From contig NZ_LDQA01000028.1 in the NCBI RefSeq assembly GCF_001475935.1, forward strand, positions 300,663-364,662: a stretch of 64,000 nt of DNA. The letters run 5' to 3'. This DNA comes from Aureimonas ureilytica. GTDB taxonomy: Bacteria; Pseudomonadota; Alphaproteobacteria; Rhizobiales; Rhizobiaceae. The first letter of the stretch is position 1; each line of letters begins with the position of its first letter. Made by a program: the position numbers and the translations under genes. This document shows positions 45,207 through 54,010 of this stretch, piece after piece. Under the pieces are notes generated by a model, which had not been told where the DNA came from, ran no database searches, and saw nothing but the letters and a program-made list of their open reading frames with translations.

Positions 45207-46345
45207 GCTGCTGGCTCTTTCAGGAGGATCTCGATGCGCCGGTTGCTGGCGGCCTCGGGATCGGACGTGTTGCTGGGTTGGCGGTCGGCGACGCCCTCGA
45301 TGGCCTCGACGCGCTTGTCGTCGAGCCCGCCGCGCATCAGCATGTAATAGGCCATGTGCGCGCGGTCGGTCGAAAGGCGCCAATTGTCCAACTCGCCCTT
45401 GTTCTGAGCATAGGGACGAGCGTCGGTATGGCCGCGAATGACGATCTTGCCCGGCCGGGACTTCAGGATGCCCGCGATCTTTTCCATGAGATGGATCGCA
45501 TCGGCGGTCGGACGGGCCGAACCGATCTGGAACATGCCGGTGTCGAGCGTGTCGGCAAGCGAGATCGTCACCGTGCCCGAGCCTGGAGCGCCGGCCTTGA
45601 CCGCGACATCCGCCCCGGCGCCCGGAGCGCTGGCCTCGATTTCCTTCTCGATCTTGGCCGCGTCCGCTTCCTGCGCCGTGCGCGGAGCCGCTGCCGGCTT
45701 GGGCGGGGCCGGTATGTTAACCGTCGCCACCGTCTTGAACTCATCGGCCGATGGCGGCGGAAGGTTTTCGGTCAGCGGCTTGTCGGCCAGATCGTTGGCG
45801 CTTGCCACCATGTTCGGCTGCATCTGCCACGAGGTTGGATCGAACGGATCGCGATAGGCGTCGCCGCCGTTCAGACCCGGAAGGCCGGTGCCATCGGGCT
45901 TGCCCTTGGCCGTGCCCTTTTCCACCGCCGGGCCACCTTCGGCCACGATCTCGGCGAGAACCGCATAGGGGTCGCGGAACAACGCCTGATCCTCGCCGCC
46001 TTCGGCCGTCCCGCCCACGGGCTTACCGCCGGGCTGACCGGGCTGCGAGTTCGGGCCGGTCTTCTGCTCGGGCGGGCCGGAGGGCGCCGCGTCGGTCTTG
46101 GTCAGGCCGTCGGTCGGCGGGACGTCGCTGTTCAGTTCGATCGGGTTGAAATATTGCGCGATCTGCTTCTTCGTCGCCTGATCGGACACGGCGGTCAGCC
46201 ACATCACGAGGAAGAAGGCCATCAGCGCCGTCATGAAGTCGGCGAAGGCGATCTTCCAGGCGCCGCCGTGGTGACCGTCATGATCGCCGCCACCCCGGCG
46301 GACGATGATGATGCTGCCGTGATCGTGTGCGGAATCGCTGCTCAC
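45203..46345 (-). CDS. motB: Flagellar motor protein MotB
   Basis: Stator subunit. 380 aa. A His/Gly-rich N-terminus is followed by the membrane helix AFADFMTALMAFFLVMWL with the proton-carrying Asp36. A long periplasmic linker rich in Pro/Gly (about 75-240) is typical of rhizobial MotB, which interacts with MotC. A C-terminal OmpA-like peptidoglycan-binding domain (about 265-375) has the IRGHTDARPY and NWRLSTDRAHMAYYML motifs. The partner motA is not in this window. Confidence 0.95.
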   Translation of the reverse strand: MSSDSAHDHGSIIIVRRGGGDHDGHHGGAWKIAFADFMTALMAFFLVMWLTAVSDQATKKQIAQYFNPIELNSDVPPTDGLTKTDAAPSGPPEQKTGPNSQPGQPGGKPVGGTAEGGEDQALFRDPYAVLAEIVAEGGPAVEKGTAKGKPDGTGLPGLNGGDAYRDPFDPTSWQMQPNMVASANDLADKPLTENLPPPSADEFKTVATVNIPAPPKPAAAPRTAQEADAAKIEKEIEASAPGAGADVAVKAGAPGSGTVTISLADTLDTGMFQIGSARPTADAIHLMEKIAGILKSRPGKIVIRGHTDARPYAQNKGELDNWRLSTDRAHMAYYMLMRGGLDDKRVEAIEGVADRQPSNTSDPEAASNRRIEILLKEPAA

Positions 46346-47166
46346 GAGAGGGCCTCTTCAACCGCCTTCAGCCAAGCGGCCAGGCGCGTTTCGATCACGG
46401 TCTGGTTGGCGTCGATGCGCACATCCGTATCCGTCTCGTTCGTGTCGAAGGACACGTGGCGGGCATGGTCGCCGAGCTTGCTTTCCAGAGCCTGAAGCAG
46501 GTCGCTCGGACCCGATGCCGCGATCTTCACCGACGAGCCGTCGAAGGCGATCGTCTTCACCGCGCCGGCCAGCTCGTCCACCGTCTGGCGCTTGCGCGCG
46601 TCGAGAACCAGCGGGCGCAGCAGGGAGTTGAGCGTCGACTTCAGCGCGTCCTCGAACACCGCCATCTGCAGGATCACGAGATCGGCCAGGCGGTCGCCCT
46701 CGTTTTCCACCCAGTTCCGTCTGGTGTCCTGCAGGGTGGCGCCATGTTCGGCGGCGAGCTGACGGCGAAGCTCCTCGATCCGGTCGGCCGACACGCGCTC
46801 CAGATCCTGGCGCAGCGTTTCGGTTTCCTCGGCCGCCTGCCGACGGGCATCGGCCAGCGCGGCTTCGCGCTCTTCGATCAGGGCTTCACGCTCGGCCGCC
46901 CAGGCCTCGCGCTCGGCTTCGAGCTCGCGGAGCGGAACGCGGGGCTCGGTAACGGGCCGCAGCTGAGCCTGCTGGCGGCTGGGGGCGGCGAGCGCCTTGG
47001 CGGGCGCGGCCGGGGCGCGAGCCGGAGCGGGCGCTGTGATACGAGGCAGGCTGTTCTGCAGCGGGCGGGTGGCGACCGGGGCCGGAGCGGGCCGGCGGGC
47101 CGGAGCGCGGAAGGGGACGAATTCGTCGTCGGACTGATCGGCCAGGAGCTGAGCGAGAGGGATCAT
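46342..47166 (-). CDS. FliH-like flagellar assembly protein
   Basis: 274 aa. Ala/Pro-rich N-terminus (25-70), a long Glu/Arg coiled coil (about 85-150, REAWAAEREALIEEREAALADARRQ), and a C-terminal globular domain with VILQMAVFEDALKSTLNSLLRPLV. This architecture and the position after fliF match FliH, regulator of the export ATPase FliI. fliI itself is not in the window. Its stop overlaps the motB start (ATGA). Confidence 0.75.
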   Translation of the reverse strand: MIPLAQLLADQSDDEFVPFRAPARRPAPAPVATRPLQNSLPRITAPAPARAPAAPAKALAAPSRQQAQLRPVTEPRVPLRELEAEREAWAAEREALIEEREAALADARRQAAEETETLRQDLERVSADRIEELRRQLAAEHGATLQDTRRNWVENEGDRLADLVILQMAVFEDALKSTLNSLLRPLVLDARKRQTVDELAGAVKTIAFDGSSVKIAASGPSDLLQALESKLGDHARHVSFDTNETDTDVRIDANQTVIETRLAAWLKAVEEALS

Positions 47167-47169
47167 GGA

Positions 47170-48918
47170 TTAGGCCGCTTCTTTATCGTGGATCCACTGC
47201 TTCAGGATGGCTGCCGCTTGGGCTTCGTCGAATTCGACGAGCTTTTCGAGGCGCACCTTGGGCGAGTTGGCGCGGTTGCGGGTCAGTTCGTCGAGGAGGT
47301 CGTCGGAGCTGGCGGGGTCGCCGTAACCGAGCGAGGCTGCAAAATCTTCCGAGAAGGTCATGGCACCAGGAATTCCCGTGATCTCTGGCATGTCGAGCGA
47401 GGGATTGTGCAGCTCGATCGCATCGTCCGAGCCGAGTGCGCCGGCGGCGGCAGTGTTGTCGTTGGCGGCCGGGCCGGCGATGGCGCGAATGGCGGGCTTG
47501 AGGCCGAACCAGATCACGAGAACCGCGACCACGAGGATGGTAAGGGCGTTGACCACCGTGCCGGACTGCTTGAGCAGCATTTCAGCATAGCTGGGAGCGG
47601 GCACCGGCTCGAGGTCCTGACCGTTGGACACGAAGTCCACCGCCGTCACTTCCAGCTGGTCGCCGCGCGTCTCGGAGATGCCGGAGGCGGAGGCGACGAG
47701 CTTGCGCACTTCGGCCAAGGCCGCGTCGATCTGCTCCTGGGTGGCGTTCTCGCCCACCGTTGCGGCCAGACGGGCGCGGTTGACGACGACGGCGACCGAG
47801 AGCTTCTTCACGTCATAGCCGTCGGACACGGTCTGTGTCGTGGTCTCGTTGATCTCGTAGTTCGTCAGTTCCTCGCGGCGGTCCTTGGCCTCGGAGGAAT
47901 TGTTCCCTTGAGCGTTCGCCTGCGGCTGGGCCTGGGGCACGTTCTGGCCGGCGGTGGCCGGGTTGTTGCCAGACGTATCGGTCGACTGGCCGGTTTCCTT
48001 GACCGTGCGCACGGAGCGCTCGACGCGGCCTTCGGGGTCGAACTTGCGGGCACTCGTCTGCTTGCGGTCGGTGTCGAGCCGGGCGATGACGGAGGACTGG
48101 AAGTTGCCGACGCCGAGATAGGGAGCGAGCGTGCGGCGGATCGAGTCTTCGATCGAGGTCGAGACGATCGATTCCATGCCGAGCTGCTTGGTGGAATTGG
48201 CGTTGGTGGAGTCGTCGCCCGAGGCCAGAAGGCGGCCGTCGGTGTTCAGCACCGTCACCTGATCCACCTTCATGCCGGGAATGGCCGAGGCGACGAGGTG
48301 GCGGATGGCCTGCGCGTTGGCGAAATCCTCGAAATTATCGGTGCGGATCACGACGCTGGCAGACGGCGGTTGCTGTTCGCGGCGGAACGAGCCCTGCTCC
48401 GGAAGGACGATATGCACGCGGGCAGCGCGCACGTCCTTCAACGTCTGGATGGTGCGAGCCAGCTCGCCTTCCAACGCACGGACCTTGGTCACCTCCTGCA
48501 TGAAGGTGGTGAGGCCCATGGAGCCCATCGTGTCGAAGAGCTCGTAGCCCGCCTTGTCGGAGCGCGGCAGGCTCTTTTCAGCCAGCAACATGCGCGCCGA
48601 GGCGGTCTGGGAGAAATTCGTGGAGACGGTGTCGCCGGTGGCGTTCACGTCGAAGGGAATGCCGGCCTCTGTCAGGGCCGCGCCGATGCGCGCGACATCC
48701 TGCCGATCGAGGCCGGAATACAGGACCTCCATCGTCGGCTTGGATAGGGTCCAGGCGGCAAGACTGACCAGCGCCACCGCCACGATGCCAACCATCGCCA
48801 GCGCGCCGAGCTTTCGGCCGCCGAGCGCCTGAAGATTGGACAGAAGTTTCTGGGCCTCGGCCCGAGCGACCATCGCCATAGAGTTCGCCTGCGGATGCGG
48901 GAAGTGATGATCCGACAT
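47170..48918 (-). CDS. fliF: Flagellar MS-ring protein FliF
   Basis: Inner-membrane ring that nucleates flagellar assembly. 582 aa from the ATG at 48916-48918 (MSDHHFPHPQ). First membrane helix at about 40-58, YscJ/FliF ring-building motifs (TMEVLYSGLDRQDVARIGAALTEAGIPF), a Gln/Asn-rich central loop (about 320-350), second membrane helix at about 455-475 and the C-terminal FliG-binding tail DDLLDELTRNRANSPKVRLEKLVEF. Confidence 0.96.
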   Translation of the reverse strand: MSDHHFPHPQANSMAMVARAEAQKLLSNLQALGGRKLGALAMVGIVAVALVSLAAWTLSKPTMEVLYSGLDRQDVARIGAALTEAGIPFDVNATGDTVSTNFSQTASARMLLAEKSLPRSDKAGYELFDTMGSMGLTTFMQEVTKVRALEGELARTIQTLKDVRAARVHIVLPEQGSFRREQQPPSASVVIRTDNFEDFANAQAIRHLVASAIPGMKVDQVTVLNTDGRLLASGDDSTNANSTKQLGMESIVSTSIEDSIRRTLAPYLGVGNFQSSVIARLDTDRKQTSARKFDPEGRVERSVRTVKETGQSTDTSGNNPATAGQNVPQAQPQANAQGNNSSEAKDRREELTNYEINETTTQTVSDGYDVKKLSVAVVVNRARLAATVGENATQEQIDAALAEVRKLVASASGISETRGDQLEVTAVDFVSNGQDLEPVPAPSYAEMLLKQSGTVVNALTILVVAVLVIWFGLKPAIRAIAGPAANDNTAAAGALGSDDAIELHNPSLDMPEITGIPGAMTFSEDFAASLGYGDPASSDDLLDELTRNRANSPKVRLEKLVEFDEAQAAAILKQWIHDKEAA

Positions 48919-49045
48919 TGGGCGAGTAAGCTTGTGCGGGCGTGATGAATTTAACCGCGCGGCAAGGTTTGCGGCTGGCTGCGGTTTCGGTGCATCCCCT
49001 CCCCCGAAGCCTCGGAGCCACAGTGTTCGTTCCCGCCCCAAAACG

Positions 49046-49079
49046 AAAACACCTCCCGAGCCTTGCGGCCCGAGAGGTG
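49046..49079 (-). terminator. Intrinsic terminator after the downstream flagellin gene
   Basis: 13-bp stem with two G-U pairs (49050-49062 with 49067-49079), loop TTGC, followed on the minus strand by TTTTCGTTTT. It separates flagellin from fliF. Confidence 0.8.
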
Positions 49080-49137
49080 CTGGAGACTGGAGTTCGAACC
49101 GGCGGGTTGCCCCGCCGATCCGGCCCGTCCGTTCGAA

Positions 49138-51291
49138 TTACGAGCGGAAGAGCGAGAGAACGCCCTGAGCGGACTGGTTGGCGATCGAGAGCGCCTGGGT
49201 TCCGAGCTGCTGCTTGACCTGCAGAGCCTGGAGCTTGGTGGACTCTTCGGTCATGTCGGCGTCGATCAGGTTGCCGACGCCCTTGTCGATCGTGTCCATC
49301 AGCGTGTTCACGAAGGACTTCTGCATGTCGATGCGCGAGGCGACAGAGCCAAGCCCAGCGGCAGCAGACGTGACCTTGTTGATCGCCGTGTTGATGACCG
49401 AGATATAGGCCGTCAGCACCTGTTTGATCTGGTCGCTGGTGGTGGCGCCCACCTTGCCCAGACCGGTCGCCGAGATGTCGATCTTATCGACCGAAATCTT
49501 GTCCGCACCCGTGGAAGCCACGACGCTGCCGATCGTCAGGCTCGACGTCGCACCGAAGGAGTTCGTGGTGAAAACCAGCTGCGTGTTGCTGTTGGTGAGG
49601 GAGGTCTTCACGCTTGTCACGCCCGATGCCGCAAGAGCAGCGTCCATGACCGTCTTGAACTCTGTGGCGGTCGCGATCTGACCGGAGACGTGCCCCGCAG
49701 CCGTCAACGTCTTGTCGATCAGAGCCTTGTTGATCGTGATGTTCGTCGCGCTGGCAGCACCGTCAACCTGAATATTGAAGTACAGGTTGTCGTCGCTGTC
49801 CAGATTGATCGCCGCAAACGTACCGGTGGTCGCCGTCGACTGAACGGCGACGTTCGACAAGCCTGTGCCGGCCGCCGTGGTCGGCATCTTGGCCGCGCCG
49901 GAGGTGGCATCGTAGAATGCGGCCGAGGTCAGCGAGGTCGTGGACGTCGTGCCGGTGGTCAGCGAAGTGATCGTCAGCTGGTTCGAGGCGACGGTCGCGA
50001 AAGCCTTAGCCGAGAAGTTCGCATCCGCGTTGAGCGCGGTGGCGAGCGCAGCGGCGCCGGAGCCGATCGCCAGCTGGCCGGTGGTCACGGTCGAACCATC
50101 GACGTTCAGCGTCAGCTGCACTTTGTCGGAGCTCGTGAGACCGCTGGAAGAGCCCGTGTAGAGCGTCGTGTTCAGAGCAGCCGTCGTCATCGAAGCGGCC
50201 TTCGACTGGCCAGTGAAGGTGCTCGAGATCGCGGTATTGTCACCGATGACACGGAAGTCCGTGATCGTCAGTTCCTGGTTATTGGCGGTGGCCTTGATGT
50301 CGAGGCTGGTCGCAGTACCGCCGTTGACGGCGATGGTCAGGCCCGTACCGGTCATATTGGCCAGTTCGGTTGCCAGAGCGCCAGCAGAGCTGGAACCGCT
50401 GACTGCGTTCGCCACAGTGTAGGTCGTGGTATAGGCTGTACCTGCCAGAACGTAGCTCAGCGATACCTTCTGACCAACGGCCAGCTTGAGCGAACCGTTC
50501 ATGGCCAAGGTTGCAACGTCCTGAGCACCGGACGCAGCACCCGTTGCGTCAAGCCCAGCACCTGCAACCGCACCGGTCACCGTGGAAGCCATCGCCGTAC
50601 CGGCCGCCAGACCAGTCGAGGTCCCAACTGCACTGGCCAGACCAGCCTTGGAGGTGTTGCCGCCAACCGTAGCAATGCCAAGGTCGATATCACGGCCATC
50701 GGTGCCCTTGAGCGACACAGCACCGTTCACGATGCCGCCGGCGCCCGTCGCCGTCGAGGCGTCGAACAGCGAGACAGCCGACGTGTCGACCTTGATCGTG
50801 CCGATTGAAACCGAACCGTTCGCATCACGCGAAAACGACGCTACAACCTGCTTGTTAGCATTGTAGGTCGTTGCAGAGCTATCAACCGACAGCCAGTTCT
50901 CGCCGGAGAAGACCGAAGAAGAAGCGATCGACTTCAGCTGGTCCTGCAGCTGGCCGATCTCCTGCTGGATCGTGTCGCGGTTGACGCCGTCCTGCGTTGC
51001 GGCCGTCAGCTTAGACTTGATCTCGTCCAGAACGTCCTTGGCTTTGGTGAGGCCCTGATAAGCCGTGTCGACCGTCGAAGCGCCAAGGCCGAGCGCGTCC
51101 TTGACCGTGGAAAGCGACTTGTTGTCGGACTTCAGCGTCGTGGAAATCGACCAGTAGGCCGCGTTGTCCTTGGCTTCGCCGATCTTGTAGCCGGTCGAAA
51201 TGCGCGACTGCGTCGTCTCGAGCTGAGCGTTGGTGTTCTGAAGAGTGCGCAGAGCGGTCAGAGCCGCTGCGTTCGTGTTCACGCTGGTCAT
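49138..51291 (-). CDS. Giant flagellin, copy 1
   Basis: Filament subunit. 717 aa, about twice the 320-400 aa usual in rhizobia. The D0/D1 ends are canonical: MTSVNTNAAALTALRTLQNT, RISTGYKIGEAKDNAAYWSI and the C-terminal helix ALQVKQQLGTQALSIANQSAQ. Residues of about 160-620 form a very Thr/Ser/Ala-rich insertion, probably surface-exposed D2/D3 domains. About 97% identical to the next copy, with differences concentrated near both ends. GGGACAC serves as ribosome-binding site. FlbT/FlaF are the likely post-transcriptional regulators. Confidence 0.95.
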   Translation of the reverse strand: MTSVNTNAAALTALRTLQNTNAQLETTQSRISTGYKIGEAKDNAAYWSISTTLKSDNKSLSTVKDALGLGASTVDTAYQGLTKAKDVLDEIKSKLTAATQDGVNRDTIQQEIGQLQDQLKSIASSSVFSGENWLSVDSSATTYNANKQVVASFSRDANGSVSIGTIKVDTSAVSLFDASTATGAGGIVNGAVSLKGTDGRDIDLGIATVGGNTSKAGLASAVGTSTGLAAGTAMASTVTGAVAGAGLDATGAASGAQDVATLAMNGSLKLAVGQKVSLSYVLAGTAYTTTYTVANAVSGSSSAGALATELANMTGTGLTIAVNGGTATSLDIKATANNQELTITDFRVIGDNTAISSTFTGQSKAASMTTAALNTTLYTGSSSGLTSSDKVQLTLNVDGSTVTTGQLAIGSGAAALATALNADANFSAKAFATVASNQLTITSLTTGTTSTTSLTSAAFYDATSGAAKMPTTAAGTGLSNVAVQSTATTGTFAAINLDSDDNLYFNIQVDGAASATNITINKALIDKTLTAAGHVSGQIATATEFKTVMDAALAASGVTSVKTSLTNSNTQLVFTTNSFGATSSLTIGSVVASTGADKISVDKIDISATGLGKVGATTSDQIKQVLTAYISVINTAINKVTSAAAGLGSVASRIDMQKSFVNTLMDTIDKGVGNLIDADMTEESTKLQALQVKQQLGTQALSIANQSAQGVLSLFRS

Positions 51292-51360
51292 AATAGTGTC
51301 CCGTTACTAAGAAACGAAAAGGGACAGGCTGGGTCTTCGCCAGCATGAAGGATCGGCGTC

Positions 51361-51410
51361 ATGCCCTTGATCGACCTCGATTTTCGATCAACCCTTCATG
51401 TCGATCAACA
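51361..51410 (-). promoter_or_regulatory. Conserved dyad upstream of flagellin copy 1
   Basis: ATGCCCTTGATCG is followed by TTGATC-N13-GATCAA (51367-51372 and 51386-51391) and a third GATCAACA (51403-51410). The same arrangement, with N12, occurs upstream of the other flagellin although the rest of the leaders differ. Confidence 0.5.
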
Positions 51411-51562
51411 TATCGGGCAAGATTTAACGCCGGATGAAAAGCGTTCGATTCGGAAGATCTCTTTTGCGCGTCGGCTAAAAATGAGCACGAACGCTTTGCT
51501 CCATTCGCGGAAGAGCTGTCAGCTTCGGGAGTTTGCACGCAGATCGTAATGGGCTCGAATGT

Positions 51563-51599
51563 GAAAAGGCCCCGGACGTTGCTGTCCGAGGCCTTTAAA
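51563..51599 (-). terminator. Intrinsic terminator after flagellin copy 2
   Basis: Stem of about 13 bp with one mismatch, AAAGGCC-C-CGGAC with GTCCG-A-GGCCTTT. An A-tract (51563-51567) provides a T-run on the minus strand. It lies about 30 bases past the stop. Confidence 0.75.
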
Positions 51600-51627
51600 T
51601 TCGCGTTGGATCGTCTGCCTTCGAGAC

Positions 51628-53787
51628 TTAGCGGCCCGACTGGAAGAGCGAGAGAACGTTCTGAGCGGACTGGTTGGCGATCGAGAGGGACTGGGTTCCG
51701 AGCTGCTGCTTGACCTGCAGAGCCTGGAGCTTGGTGGACTCTTCGGTCATGTCGGCGTCGATCAGGTTGCCGACGCCCTTGTCGATCGTGTCCATCAGCG
51801 TGTTGACGAAGGACTTCTGCATGTCGATGCGCGAGGCGACCGAGCCCAGCGAAGCGGCAGCGGATGTGACCTTGTTGATCGCCGTGTTGATGACCGAGAT
51901 ATAGGCCGTCAGCACCGACTTGATCTGGTCGCTGGTGGTGGCGCCCACCTTGCCCAGACCGGTCGCCGAGATGTCGATCTTGTCGACCGAAATCTTGTCC
52001 GCACCCGTGGAAGCCACGACGCTGCCGATCGTCAGGCTAGACGTCGCACCGAAGGAGTTCGTGGTGAAAACCAGCTGCGTGTTGCTGTTGGTGAGGGAGG
52101 TCTTCACGCTTGTCACGCCCGATGCCGCCAGAGCAGCGTCCATGACAGTCTTGAACTCTGTGGCGGTCGCGATCTGACCGGACACGTGACCGTTGGCGGT
52201 CAACGTCTTGTCGATCAGAGCCTTGTTGATCGTGATGTTCGTCGCGCTGGCAGCACCGTCAACCTGAATGTTGAAGTACAGGTTGTCGTCGCTGTCCAGG
52301 TTGATCGCCGCAAACGTACCGGTGGTCGCCGTCGATTGGATGGCGACGTTCGACAAGCCTGTGCCGGCCGCCGTGGTCGGCATCTTGGCCGCGCCGGAGG
52401 TGGCATCGTAGAAAGCGGCTGAAGTAAGCGAGGTCGTGGACGTCGTGCCGGTGGTCAGCGAAGTGATCGTCAGCTGGTTCGAGGCGACGGTCGCAAAAGC
52501 CTTGGCCGAGAAGTTCGCATCCGCGTTGAGCGCGGTGGCGAGTGCAGCAGCATCGGCACCGATCGCCAGCTGGCCGGTGGTCACCGTCGAACCATCGACG
52601 TTCAGCGTCAACTGCACTTTGTCGGAGCTCGTGAGACCGCTGGAAGAGCCCGTGTAGAGCGTCGAGTTCAGAGCAGCCGTCGTCATCGAGGCGGCCTTCG
52701 ACTGGCCAGTAAAGGTGCTCGAGATCGCAGTGTTGTCACCAATGACACGGAAGTCCGTGATCGTCAGTTCCTGGTTATTGGCGGTGGCCTTGATGTCGAG
52801 GCTGGTCGCAGTACCGCTATTGACGGCGATGGTCAGGCCCGTACCGGTCATATTCGCCAGTTCGGTCGCCAGAGCGCCAGCAGAGCTGGAACCGCTGACT
52901 GCGTTCGCCACGGTGTAGGTCGTGGTATAGGCTGTACCTGCCAGAACGTAGCTCAGCGATACCTTCTGACCAACGGCCAGCTTGAGCGAACCGTTCATGG
53001 CCAAGGTTGCAACGTCCTGAGCACCGGACGCAGCACCCGTCGCGTCAAGCCCAGCACCTGCAACCGCGCCGGTCACCGTGGAAGCCATCGCCGTACCGGC
53101 CGCCAGACCAGTCGAGGTCCCAACTGCACTGGCCAGACCAGCCTTGGATGTATTGCCGCCAACCGTAGCAATGCCGAGGTCGATATCGCGGCCATCGGTG
53201 CCCTTGAGCGACACAGCACCGTTCACGATGCCGCCGGCGCCCGTCGCCGTCGAGGCGTCGAACAGCGAGACAGCCGACGTGTCGACCTTGATCGTGCCAA
53301 TTGCAACTGAGCCGTTCGCATCACGCGAAAACGACGCTACAACCTGCTTGTTAGCGTTGTAACCGGGAATGCTCGTATCGACCGAGAGCCAGTTCTCTCC
53401 GGAGAAGATTGAGGACGAAGCGATCGACTTCAGCTGGTCCTGCAGCTGGCTGATCTCCTGCTGGATCGTGTCGCGGTTGACGCCGTCCTGCGTTGCCGCC
53501 GTCAGCTTGGCCTTGATCTCGTCCAGGACGTCTTTGGCCTTATTGAGGCCCTGATAAGCCGTGTCCACTGTCGCGCCGCCGAGGCCGAGCGCGTCCTTGA
53601 CCGTGGAAAGCGACTTGTTGTCGGACTTCAGCGTCGTGGAGATCGACCAGTAGGCCGCGTTGTCCTTCGCTTCGCCGATCTTGTAGCCGGTCGAAATACG
53701 GCCCTGCGTCGTCTCGAGCTGAGCATTGGTGTTCTGAAGAGTGCGCAGAGCGGTCAGAGCTGCTGCGTTCGTGTTCACGCTGGTCAT
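51628..53787 (-). CDS. Giant flagellin, copy 2
   Basis: 719 aa from the ATG at 53785-53787. Same architecture as copy 1, with D0/D1 ends flanking a central insertion of about 460 residues rich in Thr, Ser, Ala and Gly. It differs from copy 1 at roughly 22 positions, for example SVDTSIPGYN versus SVDSSATTYN near residue 137 and the C-terminal FQSGR versus FRS. The central third is nearly invariant even at synonymous sites, suggesting recent duplication or gene conversion. Confidence 0.95.
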   Translation of the reverse strand: MTSVNTNAAALTALRTLQNTNAQLETTQGRISTGYKIGEAKDNAAYWSISTTLKSDNKSLSTVKDALGLGGATVDTAYQGLNKAKDVLDEIKAKLTAATQDGVNRDTIQQEISQLQDQLKSIASSSIFSGENWLSVDTSIPGYNANKQVVASFSRDANGSVAIGTIKVDTSAVSLFDASTATGAGGIVNGAVSLKGTDGRDIDLGIATVGGNTSKAGLASAVGTSTGLAAGTAMASTVTGAVAGAGLDATGAASGAQDVATLAMNGSLKLAVGQKVSLSYVLAGTAYTTTYTVANAVSGSSSAGALATELANMTGTGLTIAVNSGTATSLDIKATANNQELTITDFRVIGDNTAISSTFTGQSKAASMTTAALNSTLYTGSSSGLTSSDKVQLTLNVDGSTVTTGQLAIGADAAALATALNADANFSAKAFATVASNQLTITSLTTGTTSTTSLTSAAFYDATSGAAKMPTTAAGTGLSNVAIQSTATTGTFAAINLDSDDNLYFNIQVDGAASATNITINKALIDKTLTANGHVSGQIATATEFKTVMDAALAASGVTSVKTSLTNSNTQLVFTTNSFGATSSLTIGSVVASTGADKISVDKIDISATGLGKVGATTSDQIKSVLTAYISVINTAINKVTSAAASLGSVASRIDMQKSFVNTLMDTIDKGVGNLIDADMTEESTKLQALQVKQQLGTQSLSIANQSAQNVLSLFQSGR

Positions 53788-53857
53788 GATTTTTGTGTCC
53801 CGGAATGGAATCAGTCGAGGGGACATGCTGGCGGGCCCAGCGGCGCGGTTCGGCATC

Positions 53858-53900
53858 ATGCCTTTGATCGGATTTCAGCGAGATCAAACCGCTATCAACA
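53858..53900 (-). promoter_or_regulatory. Conserved dyad upstream of flagellin copy 2
   Basis: ATGCCTTTGATCG followed by TTGATC-N12-GATCAA (53864-53869 and 53882-53887) and ATCAACA (53894-53900). Counterpart of the element at 51361-51410. It lies 71-113 bases upstream of the ATG. Confidence 0.5.
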
Positions 53901-54010
53901 GGACTTTACGGCGACGCAGTTAACGTAGGGTAAAGATGAAGATGACGGCGCGTCGCTCTTTCATGATTTTTGCGATTTCGTTGCGGCAGATACCGCAATG
54001 TCACGGAGCC

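Larger units (their letters stand above)
51292..51627. other. Intergenic region between the two flagellin genes
   Basis: 336 bases. From right to left it contains the terminator of the upstream flagellin (51563-51598), about 150 bases of apparently plain sequence, the conserved TTGATC/GATCAA dyad (51361-51410) and the leader with GGGACAC ribosome-binding site. No coding region is supported. Confidence 0.6.

Noticed and set aside
49080..49140. A TTCGAACC sequence resembling a tRNA T-loop
   Set aside because: No 5-bp T-stem, acceptor stem or anticodon arm can be built around it on either strand.
49063..50808. A 581-codon open frame on the plus strand opposite a flagellin
   Set aside because: Antisense to a clear flagellin gene; the same frame pattern recurs opposite the second copy simply because the genes are duplicates.
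49138..53787. The flagellin duplication considered as a transposon or phase-variation cassette
   Set aside because: No flanking inverted repeats, target duplications or recombinase gene; the repeat boundaries coincide with the coding regions.
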